NCBI GenBank assembly: GCA_030062745.1
Contig: CP099843.1
Span: 3,349,001-3,413,000, forward strand
Direction of reading: 5' to 3'
DNA from: Capitulum mitella
Lineage: Eukaryota; Arthropoda; Thecostraca; Pollicipedomorpha; Pollicipedidae
Length of the DNA: 64,000 bases
In this document: positions 49,469 to 61,400 of the stretch, piece after piece
Layout: each line of letters opens with the position of its first letter
Numbering within the stretch: position 1 is the stretch's first letter
The notes under the pieces: model-generated
The model's database searches: none
What the model saw: only the letters and a program-made list of their open reading frames with translations
Told to the model about the DNA's origin: nothing
Made by a program: the position numbers and the translations under genes

Positions 49469-52400
49469 AAAACGTTCAAGTGGCTCCTTTGTCGTGATGA
49501 CCGCATCTTCATCAGCAGTGCCGCAGCATGGCCCTGTGTCTTGCAGTCGACCGTGTACGTCGAGGGGATCGCCATCCCAGCATGCGATGACGATGACGAG
49601 GTGCTACTGCTGTGGGCGGTGGCATTCTATGTCCTTAGCCGGAGGTGCGGTCCAGCAAGGAATGTTGGCCATTGCATGCCTAGCCACACCCTTGACCTAG
49701 GCGTTAAGACAAGCGCAGTGGCTAAAAAGGCGACGGATCGTATCCACAGTGAAACAGCGCTTTCAAGCTTACGAGAATCGTCAGTGTTGGGTTGTTTGGG
49801 TTACGTTGCCGATGTTGGTTTACAATGAGCAATGTTAAATTTACATTTCACAATAAAACCGACAAAAAGGAGTCATTGAGTTCTTGGCTCCATAAAGCGC
49901 CGTGGTGGAGCGTCTGTTCCAATGGGATTAATTAAACGCATTGACCGAGGTGCGGAAGAGAACATGGTGAATTCTAAGGGCGTAATGAAGGAATGCTGCA
50001 AGACACGTGAGGCGCTTTTGTGGAATTCTTTCGGTGAGATTCCAAGGATGCTAGGCGGGAGTGCTGCAGGATCTGGATGGTGTCTGAAGGGAGTCTTCAC
50101 AGTGTCACAGAAGTCTGGGAGATATTCGCTGCATGATGTCAGTGTCATAAAGATCCTTCTGTCGTTAGTGTGGTGTTAAGAAGGCGTCAGCAGGGTGTAA
50201 CCCAAGAGTTCCGATGGCGTGACTGGCACATCAAGCGTCCCATGGGTGTTTTTTAGGTCACTCCGGAAACCCAAGTCACCATTGTCAGCATTTTCCTGTG
50301 TGTGGGGACCGGCTAGTGGTGAGAGATGAGTCGAGAGTATTCCACTGGGAGACGAATAGTAAGCGCCTCGGCCGGCCTACAGCGCTGCCTCGTGGAATGG
50401 CAAACATCCGGACATTCTTTTTTCGCTTGTCGCTACATGGTAAACTGATCTGCTGGGCTGAGGGCCTCCGCGGTAACAGCTCCGTGGCGGTAACGGCTGC
50501 CTGGCAACGTCTGTCGTTGCTTGGCAACAGCTCGGGAGGTAGGCTGAGGACCTCAGAACCGTGAGTTTTTATGGGCAAAACGCTGGCCTCGACTCGGAAA
50601 GCACGCTGTTGGACAGGAAGATGAATAAAAGCGTTGTTAGAAGTAAAGGACAGCTCACAAATGAAGTACACGCAGTTGTGTCAGTTCTGGATCCAATCTG
50701 GCACGAAATAAGTGTCATGTAGTAAGCCACTCTTCCGGCTTGGAGAGAGTATCGCGTGCTGTCACCCATGCCAGTGCACATGTGTACACTTTGATGTACA
50801 TCAGGACGTCTCTGTCCGCGGACACTGATTCGAGGGTGTCGTTGCCTGCCTGCTCGCAGCAACACCCACCAAGAGACAACTGCTGGAACAAGCATCTGGC
50901 TCTCTGGTTTCGTCATCCAGGTACTGCACACGGCGGAGTCAATGACAGTGTTTCTGTGAACAGACTTTTACATACATGATACTTAAATGGCTTGGTACTG
51001 AGTCATTTCGCCGGGCTAGAAAAGAAATTGTTAATTTCCATGACAAATGACACAAAAAACGGCATTTTAAGTAAAAAATGCGACTTCTGTACACAGACGC
51101 GGCTTAAGCCCAGAATTACACCAGTTTAAAGAGAACTCGGTCACTAGTGTTGTCCATCCTACAAGACCGAACTGTTTGTGACTCATGTTCGTGACTGGAG
51201 CCGATTTGCGGTAAACACACACAAACAAAAAAAGGAGGAAATTAAAGTCCAGAACCGCCATCAGAATTCTATTTAAAGATATCTAACTAACGATGGCAAT
51301 GATGCAGCCACGGGCAGGCTCACGATAGCCGCCTCGGAAATCAAACGTTTTTGTTAATAGCTATACATTTATTGTACATATACCAACATTTGTTTCTTGA
51401 AGTAGACTACAATGGACTAGACTACTAAACGCAGTCGACAAGACATCAGGGGATGCCGCACAAGATACAAAACACATGAAGCTCTAAACACACGTTAGTG
51501 CACCAAACGACCGAATCGAGCTCATTACCTCTTTTATTGTCAAATACGTGTGTACTTTATTTGTGCCTGTAACGTTTCCCTTCCCTTCACAGTCTTCCCC
51601 ACCATTTGTCCTTCACTTTGAGTGCTTGCATGGAGCTCAGCGTCTGAACGGCTCCAGTGGTTTACGCTGTTTTTTTCTTGTCGTGTCGTTATCCTTATCC
51701 TCCTTTCAACAGGTGTTCCGTGTCGGAGAACAGTGTCGCACCGCATGCAGTGGTCGTCTGGATACCTGCTGTCATATCTCCATCCTCTATCCTTATGCCC
51801 AGTCCGAAGTCCTGTTATCACCTTCGTGTGTATGTGTTTGTCTTTTATTTTGACATTATGCCATTTTTTCCGTGCACGAACGTAACAGCCCCGGCTCCAC
51901 GAGGATGCGCACGTGGTATAAATGAATAATTCCTCGAAATATTTGTCATTAAGCTTACTTCCATACTTGGAATTTTTCTTCTGATGTTCAGCGCAAGCTG
52001 TTTTCCGTTACTTCATCTAATTTATGCCACAGATCTGAACACATTTCCTTTTGGCCTCCAGCCGGATCTTATGTCCTTCCTTTCTAATCAGCATCAATAG
52101 GACCCAGGTTAAAATCAGAATACAGTGGGGAATCGTGGCCTGTCGTAAACTTAGCAATCCTAAACCATGTCTACTTAAGCCTTGGGTTGACCTGATTAAC
52201 ATTTTGTTGACCTAGGACACATATTGTTCTCCGGTGAATATCCGTAATATATTCACCGGGGAACAACGATATGCCGTTGCTCGTTAACAAGCTGCCAACA
52301 GGCGGATTTTCTTACAATACACTCGCTCAGGCTAATACTGGCTGAAATATTGGTATAAATGCACGGAATACTTAAATCGCATGAGAAGTTAAGCCCGCTT

Positions 52401-53049
52401 TCGTTACAGTTAAAAGCAAGGCTGCTTTAAGTAAAATTGCAAATTTATATTCCGCAGTGACGCGACGAGAGCGTGCATCGGGTCGTACCCCAGCCCTGAC
52501 TGGATACCTGCGAAAATGTGGCGCCGAGGTGCCGTCGGGTTGCTAGAATGCCACACAGATGGCAAGCCTTACCCCTCACGCCGCTGGGTAGCGCCGCAAA
52601 CGCCGCCCCACGCTCTCGGACGGTCTGCGTCAAAACAATTAGTCGCCGACCTTAGCGGAGCGGCGGAAACGCCTCACTCGAGCACGATACGGCAACAACA
52701 CGCTCCCAACGCGACGCAGTTGCGAATAGCACGCCTCCAGCGCAACTGTGCGCCGTCAGGATGCCTTACGTTGCAGCGTTCGGGACAATATCGCGACAGG
52801 CATCGCTTCCGGCACCCGGCGGGTTTCCCAAGCCAGGCAGCGTCCTCTGCGTCTCTCGCGCCGCATTCGGGCTGTTGCTGCTTTACGGTTTAATTTTATG
52901 CATCTAATTGCCCAAAAATTTAATAAATGATAGAAACGAAAAATAATGAAAATCTAACAAAGAAGATTTGATTTGATAAATAAAGGAAAAAATAAAAAAA
53001 AATGCAACGATTTATGATGTTCACGGTTCACCGACTCCTTTGCGAATTA
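49469..53049. other. no supported gene
   Basis: Frames of up to 128 codons (50285-50671 minus, 52516-52893 plus) overlap opposite-strand frames. No domain recognised. Confidence 0.45.
52224..52266. repeat. inverted repeat, 18-bp arms
   Basis: ttgttctccggtgaatat (52224-52241) pairs with atattcaccggggaacaa (52249-52266), one mismatch, 7-base loop ccgtaat. Confidence 0.95.
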
Positions 53050-53179
53050 TGTAGCCACTGCTCAGGATCAGAAAGACCTGTTTTATGTTAAGGAGGCCCC
53101 TTTGCTTGTTCGGGGAGCCTCCTTTATGAATCAGAAGGCTCCTGTCCTGGATGAGGAGGCACCCTCTATATCAGGGATG

Positions 53180-53303
53180 TCGATTTCTGCAAATGGTTGA
53201 GGGGGGGGGGGGCAGCCGAAGGCCCGGCAACCTAGCCTCCCCTCAACTGTGGGTTTCTCAACGGATTTAGCCTACTTTATTTTGACCACTGGAAATTTAT
53301 AGG
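53180..53303 (+). repeat. interspersed repeat family 3, copy 1
   Basis: Contains ctgcaaatggttgagggg, ggcccggcaacctagcctcc, gggtttctcaacggatttag and ttattttgaccactgg. Its sequence recurs in reverse complement at 54448-54568 and, more diverged, at 37885-37982. A TA microsatellite starts about 45 bp beyond it. Confidence 0.7.
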
Positions 53304-53348
53304 TTTTTTGCTACTATGTATGAAATGGAAAATCGCATTTATTCCCGT

Positions 53349-53349
<1 letters not shown>

Positions 53350-53398
<49 letters not shown>

Positions 53399-53410
53399 AT
53401 ATATATATAG
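53350..53410. repeat. (TA)n microsatellite
   Basis: TA run with one tctat interruption, next to the family-3 repeat. Confidence 0.97.
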
Positions 53411-54245
53411 AAGATAGCAAGATAGGCACATTGCTTTAGACTTTGTTCTTTACTTTCTACCTATCTCTTTTCTGTTGTGGCCGTTCTCGTCATTAGCCTT
53501 TTCGGAACCCTTTCAGAAGAATACAAATTGACACCTTTGCTCTGTATATCAGAAGGCTCCTGTTCGGAGACATGAGGCCCTTTTTATGTACCAAGAGGTT
53601 CATGCTTAGGATCAGGAGGTCCTATGCTGGATTGGGAAGCCCCCTTCATAAATCAGGAGACCTCTGCTCTGGATTAGGAGGTCCCTTATATGCATCAGGA
53701 GGCCTCTGTTCTGGAACAGGAGGCCCTATTAAGGGATAAGAAGGTCCTTTGCTAAATCGGGAAACCCCCGTATGAATCAGGAGGTCCCATTTTGTCCCGG
53801 AGATTCCCTGGAAAAGTTTGTTCCTCCCCCGCCCAAAATCCGTGGCACCGCTCCTGCCATGGAGCTTCACCCTGTCAGGCCATGAAAGACTGTTTTGTTT
53901 CGGACGTGCTGCTCTGTTGGAACCTCTCGCATTCCGTTTGTTTTCCGTCCTTTTCATCGACGCAACAGTCAAGCTTGACTATTAGCGTTGTGTCTAATGT
54001 AAGTCTTGTGCCAAATCGTGTGTCTCGTCAGGCAGGGGGTCGACCTGCATTCTTTCGAGGAACCTACCCTGGCTTACCCAATGTTGATCTGGACCCCTCC
54101 AATGTTGGTCTGGGTCCCTCCAATATCTTCTGCCATTTTTAAAGGGAATTGGGCAAAAACAACGAAAGAAACTGTCGCAACAGATAAAAGACAGACAGAG
54201 GGTAAATAATAAAGCATAAAGTGATGTATCTATTTTTCGATCTTC

Positions 54246-54247
<2 letters not shown>

Positions 54248-54311
<64 letters not shown>
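54248..54311. repeat. (TA)n microsatellite
   Basis: Pure TA run; a shorter TA run lies at 54390-54411. Confidence 0.97.
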
Positions 54312-54312
<1 letters not shown>

Positions 54313-54447
54313 GCATATATGGGACATACACAATTTTGTAATCGAAAAACAGTATTTATATAAGTATAAACAGAACAGTTATACAACAGTATTTATATAT
54401 ATATATATATAACAGTACAGTACATAAGTATAAACAGTACAGTCAAA

Positions 54448-54568
54448 AATTTCCAATAATCAAAATAAAGTGGGCTAAATCCGTTGAGAAACCCGCATCT
54501 GGGGGGAGGTTACGCTGTCGGGCCGACGGCTCGGCCCACCCAATCATTTACGGAAATTAACGTCCCTG
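54448..54568 (-). repeat. interspersed repeat family 3, copy 2 (inverted)
   Basis: Contains aataaagtgggctaaatccg, ttgagaaacccgcatctg and gaggttacgctgtcgggcc. Read on the minus strand it matches 53180-53303. It is 3' of TA microsatellites at 54249-54309 and 54384-54411, mirroring the arrangement of copy 1. Confidence 0.7.
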
Positions 54569-54989
54569 TCGTCAGGCGTCATTCAGTCGTCGTGCTGAGT
54601 TCCCTCTGATGGCGGCGACGATCGTCCCGGAGGCTATAGATATTCTGGAGCCAGTAATACATGAAAATTATCGTCGTGATGTAGCCTGTGGCTCACGTGC
54701 TGGAACTGAGAACAAGAACACCACGTTACCGGAATTTCATCACAGAATTCCTGTAGCAGCCGTACGGAAACGCTCCGTGTTCAGTGATAAGGAATTCGAT
54801 CACCGCCTAGCAACACGATCGAGATATCTGAAAGCAACATGTTGACGCTTTTAGGATTACTTGCTGTGTCACCAGATGACTCACTATGTCACATGTTTCT
54901 TATGTCATCAGAGTCCGTGTGAAATCCGCGCAGAAACTATGCCAAGAAAGCAGGCGTATTCCTCATCTGGCCACAAGTCTCGTCTATAA

Positions 54990-55260
54990 CTAGTCTTGCG
55001 TTTTTCTTCAGCCAGGCGCCCTGTCGACGGCGAGCTGGCCGTGACGAGGACGACAGCTGCGGAGTGCCGTCCACCACGCGCGCTCGTTTTCGGGCCGTCC
55101 CGCGCGAAATAGCGTGATAAATCACGAGTATGAGGACTGTGCCGTCGCCACAACTCAGAACGGAGCGGGGCGGCCGGCCGGCGACCAGCCCCCGTCAGCA
55201 GCGCGTCGGCCGGCGGAGACCGACGCCGACAGCGACCTCCTAAATCTCCGGCCGAACGCT
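54990..55260. other. GC-rich island
   Basis: CpG-rich block with a minus-strand frame of 125 codons, Arg-rich and unrecognised. It lies about 2.4 kb beyond the stop of the RN-tre-like gene. Confidence 0.4.
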
Positions 55261-57640
55261 CGTAAGTCTTCCTCGTCCTATACATGCGGCCAGAATGACG
55301 TTTGCTTCTGGGGCGGTTGGACTAACGCGTCCGATGAAAGATTTGTCATGCCATGAACTGCCTGGCTAGGACGGCTCTGATCTTAACTTGACAGCGTTTT
55401 TGAATAATGCGACGCGGAAAAAAATGTCTAGAGTTGTCCATAGCAATCACGCATAAAATCAACGTTGGGGGTGAAAAGGTCAGGAACACGTTGGTTTTTC
55501 TTTGTACCTCAACGTTGCTTCCAAATGAAACTCGTCACAAAGTAGCAAAGGGACATGTCGCACCTGAATGAGAAATAGCCCGAAATCGAGGATAAAGCTT
55601 GCTTCAGTTCGGCCTAGCCATCTAAGCGTCGTGTGTCCCGAAACCAGCTACTTACAGCATGTAGTATCTACTCGCGGCTCAGAGAGGGATATGGACTGCT
55701 CAGCGGCAGCCTGACTGGACCTTTCTGCGTCCTGGCGCCTCGCCGGACCTGGTCTGCAGTACTTGCACGTTCGCCCCATCAACACGGGCCGATACATCGA
55801 GCGTGCCTTTATTACAGGCCCCGCCACGAGCCGGCGGGGCATCGCCGTTCCCACGGCGTCTCTCACCGTGCGAGGTCCGTTGGCGTTGTGGTGCATTTCG
55901 CAAGCGAAAAGTCCCCAGCCCTTCTCGCCCAAACGTCATGAACGTTATAGCATCAAAGCTAGCTGTCTGAAGCAAGCGGACTTCAAAGTTTACGTCAAAG
56001 TGCTCAAAGTTGCGGTCCGTTCAACCATCACGCCAGCCCAAGACAAATAATCGTCGACTACGAATGAGTGCCAAGCTCTCGGAGACTAGACGTCAAGTCT
56101 ATCAGAACGGCGTTCGCCGTCGCAAATGTTACGAACAGAGGATCAATCGCAATCGGTGCCGAGAACGCTGCTTGAGGGGTTCCCCGCGACAACCGGCGAC
56201 ACAGACAGCCGTAGAGAAATGGATCGTCCCCGCCACGTCGCGGCACATTTCCGCAAAAACCAGCCAGGTCTGTACATATGTATTGATGCTTCGTCTCTCC
56301 AGATACACAAATGGGCCCGGTCTTATAACCAGCGACCGCACAAAGAATCGAACCATCCTCTCGTACATGGTCTATGAATACAAAAATAACACTTAGGGCT
56401 GGAAATTCAACCACCATGCCGCCCCGGGTCCCCACGCGGCGACACGGACCCTCAGAGTGGACGAGCTGAAAACAAAATAGGCGCCAAGCAGGGTAACAAT
56501 AAATACAGGATGATACTGATGAGTAACAGCAGCCTCCCTTCGGTCACAGAGTCGGGTGGGTACAAAACAAGGCGTCAAACAATGGTAACCACGCGGAAGC
56601 CAGCCTCCTCCATCGGCGATCAGCGCACGGACAGCCAAAAATCTTGGCCGCCAGATTGTGAAGGATATTTGTTACCTGTCGGACATTACACGATCTCATC
56701 ATTCTTATCCGCGTCTATGCCGCGCACAGTACGCAGCCACACAAGTCAAAACTAGTGAGATATCGCACCGCCACAAAAAGCTAGTAACAAAACGCCTGAC
56801 AAGATCATCACTAGCATGTTCCTTTCTCTGATATTTCTTCCAGTGGTCTCCGTCGTCAGCATTTTCAACGGCTTCCACGCCGAAGAAACCAGCGCAATGT
56901 CAAGAAATTCACATTTAGATACAATTACGCACTTTGCGAGACAAACGCTCCAAGGGTATCCATCAATTTCGACAATGCTCCCAATCACCGTATCGGGACC
57001 CCATCGTTACCAGGGATCTCTCTCCAACATGAGCAAGAAACACCAGGTCCCGCCAATCCGAAGACATCGCTTCCGCGGACCTTAACGCCCACCTTAAGAC
57101 AAGACCCTGGCAAATGCCGCCAAACATACGGACGACGCGCGGCAGGCGCCGCTCTCTGTTCAAGCCTCAACCGGCCAGTTGCGCGACTGGCCACACAGAT
57201 GTCGCCTCGGTCGCCGTTAGTTCGAGCCAACGCCACCAGGCTCCCGCAGGACGTACCAAATACTGAGGAATGGTGAGGAGGAGTGGACCGGGAAATGGAG
57301 GCGCAGACAATCAACAGCCGCCGCCGGGCACAGCGGGACGCAGGCCGTTCGTATCGTCGTAATCCCCACGTCTCGCGCCGGCACCGTCCAGGGACGACAA
57401 ACAAGATCGCGCCAATCTCCGGCCGACTCGGACACGACGCGCGCGCCCCTGACAAGATCAGACCTCCGCGGGGACCGGGGCGCGGCGGCGGCGGGCAGCG
57501 CGGGCGCGCCGACACGCTTTGTACTTGACCTCCGACGTGCGTCGGCCGCTACTGACAGCTGACAGGGCGCGCGCCACGCGCCGGCGCCCGGACCGCGGCC
57601 GGCGACTAACGGTCAGCGTATCACAGGCGGCAGCGGCCGC
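55261..57640. other. region downstream of the RN-tre-like gene; no second gene supported
   Basis: On the minus strand this would hold the 3' UTR. The first AATAAA I find on that strand is at 55808-55813, so the UTR end is unresolved. GC content rises from about 57.1 kb toward the stop codon. Confidence 0.4.
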
Positions 57641-58458
57641 TCACTTGAGGTCCGTCTCGGGGCTCTCGAGGACGAACGGCACCGGCCGGCAGAAACCGAC
57701 CTCGTCCAGCTGGAGCGGCTGGAGGCGCGCGGCGCGCGGCGCCGCCTGCCGAATGGAGACGCGCGTGGCGCCCGGCCGGCGCGGGTCCGGCGCGCAGATG
57801 GTCACCGTCGGCTCGTCGAGGCCGTTGGTGACGGCGCCGGCCGGCGGCGACGCGCCGCGCCCCTCCGAGCTGCCGTCCGGCGACTCCACCGACACGCGGG
57901 ACAGGGGCGACGCCGGCGACGGCGGCCAGCCGGGCGCGTCCGGCGACACCTGCGGCCCGGGCGACACCCGCAGTCCTGCGAAGACGTCCGAGCCGGCCGA
58001 CTTCCGTCCCGCCGGCGAGATCCGCGCTCCGGGCGACACCTGCTGCACGGTCGGACCCGGCACCGTCTCCGGCGACGGCCAGTCGTCGGGCAGCCGGGCG
58101 GCCGGCGTCGCGGCCGAGCCGGGCGACGGCAGTGCCGAGCCGTTCGCCGTCGACGCAAGGCTGCCGTTGGGCGTGTACGGCACGAAGATGGACACCTTGT
58201 CGGGCGAGGCGGCGTGGCGCGGCGTGGTCGGCTCGGAGCGGGCGTGCGCCGGCGCCGGCGCCGGCTCGGCGACCAGCCGCGTCAGGCTGAGGTGGGCCGG
58301 CCGCCGGCTCGGCGCCGGCGAAGAGCCCGGTAGCGAGCGCAGCGAGCAGCTGCTCATGTCGGCCGCCGACGCCGTGGTGGCCGCCAGCGAGGTGCGCGAG
58401 CCCAGCGCCGGCAGCGACGAGAAGTCGTCTATACTAGCGTCATGCGAATTCCCCGAGG
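57641..58458 (-). CDS. USP6NL: RN-tre-like terminal exon G (Pro/Ser-rich tail)
   Basis: The only acceptor compatible with the frame is ctccgttccag at 58460-58459, because a TAA lies just upstream. It is followed by 271 codons and a TGA at 57641-57643. The tail starts [19 protein letters not shown]. It is low-complexity, with repeated VSPG/ISPAG-type and SPE/SPD motifs (possible proline-directed phosphorylation or SH3 ligands; inference), and ends LESPETDLK. Vertebrate USP6NL also has a long disordered Pro/Ser tail. The antisense strand is open for 320 codons through the same DNA, which I attribute to GC content. Assignment to the same gene rests on strand, spacing and tail composition. Confidence 0.75.
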
Positions 58459-61400
58459 CTGGAACGGAGGCCACCGGTTAGCGGGCGCAGGCAATTTCTG
58501 AAGAGCGGACGAAAGCAGTTGTGGCTGCGTTGGCTTTTCCACACGAAAACGAATGTCAAAACGCTTGGGGCACGCTGGTTCATTTCTTATACAACTTGAA
58601 TGCTAGCGAAGAATTCAAGGTAACGGTCCAGAACGTTAAACCACGAGCGTGATTGCTTGAAACACACGTCTGACCGTTAAACTGAAAAAGAAACAGCATG
58701 GTTAAACTGCCAACAGGCACAGCGGACTCTGAAAACGTCAACAGTCGCGAGATTGCAAAGTAAAATGGTACACAAAGCAGCCGCAAAAATCGAACCCAAA
58801 AAGAATAGCAAACAGCGCCGAAAAACCGCACACCAGCATGCAACCAAGCGACGGTGGGCGGTCTGGTCATCAGAAGCACCTCCACCCGGCCGTGCCTGTC
58901 TCAGCAGCGGATAATACAGTTGTCTCGGCGTCCTGGGCTGGGAGACAGGGCGGTACGGCCACCAGTCGGCACGGCGCGGCTGACCACGGCCAGACTACCC
59001 CGGACCCAAGACGGCGCAAACCACGCACAAATCCGCCACGACCACCGCCGGTTTTCGGCAGTTTGTCCCGCCTCGAGACGGAAAGAGGGGGAGAAGACGG
59101 TGGCGGGGAGGGCGGCGGCAGAAGACCTCCGTCTGCCAGTTCACCAGCGACGACAGCGTCCAGCCACTCCGGAGCCAACTCCACCGGAAAACCACCGGCC
59201 AAACTCACGCAAGCCGGGGGGACGCGGTCCGGGCCCCGGCCTGGAGCCTGCCGCGGGCCCGCACGCACACACACCACAGCACACTGGCGCACACGGCCGC
59301 GCCCGCCGGGCAGCGGCGGCGGTACCCGTACGGGCGGCCTGTTGGCCGGCAGGTGGATGCCGTTGCGGCCGGCGAGCGCCGTCTGATAGTGGTAGCAGGC
59401 CAGCGTGGTGGGGTCGCTGTACTGGAACACCGACGGCACCTCCCGGCGGTACCACGAGCCGCGGCGCACTGCGAACAGCGCCTCCTCTCAGCCACCGCCG
59501 CCGAGGCCGCTGCCGACTCGCATGCACCGCGCGCGGCCGGAGGCGCATGCTGCGGCCGCCGCGGGCGACCGCGCAGCGCGCGAGCCATGCACCTCAGAGC
59601 GAGTCAGCCGCAGAGCCGAAGACGACGATCGGTCACAGCGACAGGCGCGCGGGCGGCGGGCCGCCGACGCGGCCGACTCACCCTCGCCGGCGGAGAGCTG
59701 CGCCTCCTGCTGGCGCCGCAGGATGTCGCCGATCACCTTCTCCTCGCTGGGCGCCATCTGGCGGCGGCGGCCCGACTGCAGCCGCGCCGGCGGCGGCTCG
59801 CGCTGCAGGCCGAAGGGCCGGCGCGGCAGCTCGTGCTCGGGCGGCGGCTCGAGCCGCTCCAGCCGGCCGCGGCGCAGCTCCTCGCCGCACCGCTCCAGCT
59901 CCTGCATGGCCGTGTCGTCGTCCTGCTGAAAGTCGCGCTCCAGCCGGACCTGAGGACGGGGCAGGGAGCTGTCAACGCCCTGGCAGAGGACGACAGCCGA
60001 GTGATGTGTGGGGGGGAGGGTGCAGCGACGGGTGAAGTGGATGGTGAGAGCATTTGTTCCGGTACGAGGACCACTGAATGACATGAATTTTTAAAGCGCA
60101 CTGAATGAGATGCATTCGGATAGGACATACAAACAGGGATACCTCCTCTGTACTGTGCTCCACGAAGGAACCGCAAATACAGTTGACATAACTAATAATT
60201 CGCTGAACATAACAGACGCTGGTCACCTTGTGGCCTGCCTCACCTGCAGGAAGTCCAGGATGTCTTCCATGGGCAGGTGCTGCAGCGTCTTGCGATGCAC
60301 TTTAAGGATCATGTAGGCACCCGTCACCAGAATCTTCTCACCGTCGAGCAGGTAGGCGTCCCACAGTCGAAGCGCCAGCGTGAACGGAACCTGGCGGAAC
60401 AAGATCGGTCGCGTAATGGCGACAGAGGCCGGTGGGGTGGACAGGACCGGCTGTGTGACGGTAACAGAGGACGCTGGGGGGGGGGACAGCGGTGGGAAGG
60501 AGACGGCAGCTGGAGTGCTCAGGCAGTGGTGGTGGGTACGAACAAAGCTGATGCACGACTGTGATAACTTCATGGGTACTTTTATGCTGTACGGTAATCT
60601 TTCAGTTACCTGACAGAGCGCTCCAGTGATGTTTGGTTAAAAAATGGCACGGACAAGATTCAACAGGATTAGAAACATGTAATGCAAGCCAGCTGCTGAA
60701 AACGTAACGGGGCCAAGGAATACGTCAGACGGTAGCAATGGTACAGAAAACTTGAAATAAAGCGACAGACTTGTAGCCTTGTCACGTCCACGTCACGGTA
60801 ACCTACCCTGTCTAGGAAGCACTGGAAGAACCATTTCAACGTGTATATTGTCGTGTCAATTCCATGACGGTCTAAGTGCTTCTTCAGCTTGGGCAAATAC
60901 TTCTTAAGGATTTTATCGTGATGCACCTGAAGCCGTAGTAACTTGGGGAAACCTTGGATGAACAGCCCTGCAACAGTTCAATGGATTCCTGTGTAAGACG
61001 ATGTCACACCACAAGGGATTACGGCAGCCAGCTGGCCTGCCCATGGAACGCGTCTGTTATGAAGAGAAGCACCTGAACCGCGTGATTAATAAGTATCTTC
61101 AGGCAAGAGCTCCGCAAAGCAACAAGTATTCTTGAAAGAATCTTAGAAAAGAATAAGCAACAATACAGGCCGCGAAAAGGTTGGGCACAAAGCATAACCA
61201 GAGCGTGACACTTGGACACAGAACGCCACGCCAAGCAGAATCCACGCGACGGCTACAAACGGCGCTGTTTACTTTGGCGCATATATACATTCATGACAGC
61301 GTCCAAAGGGGCAAATTTTACGCCCACAGATATGCAATATCCCATTCGTACATGCAGAAAGTTTCTTCATAACGCAACCGCGTAACATGTGCGGGCTCCG

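Larger units (their letters stand above)
53050..53790 (+). repeat. ~21-bp degenerate minisatellite split by other repeats
   Basis: Units with consensus near ATCAGGAGGYCCCTYTGCT lie at 53050-53165 and 53530-53790, e.g. ggatcaggaggtcctatgct, catcaggaggcctctgttct and atgaatcaggaggtccca. Family-3 repeat and a TA microsatellite lie between the two halves. The unit resembles the reverse complement of the 35.3-36.8 kb unit. Confidence 0.65.

Noticed and set aside
57519-58481. 320-codon plus-strand open frame
   Set aside because: It is antisense to the RN-tre-like tail exon, low-complexity, and explained by high GC; strand and splice context favour the minus strand.
58854-60081. Long plus-strand frames (up to 393 codons) rich in Arg, Ala and Pro
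   Set aside because: They overlap antisense the spliced minus-strand exons E and F, whose peptides match a known family; these are GC shadows.
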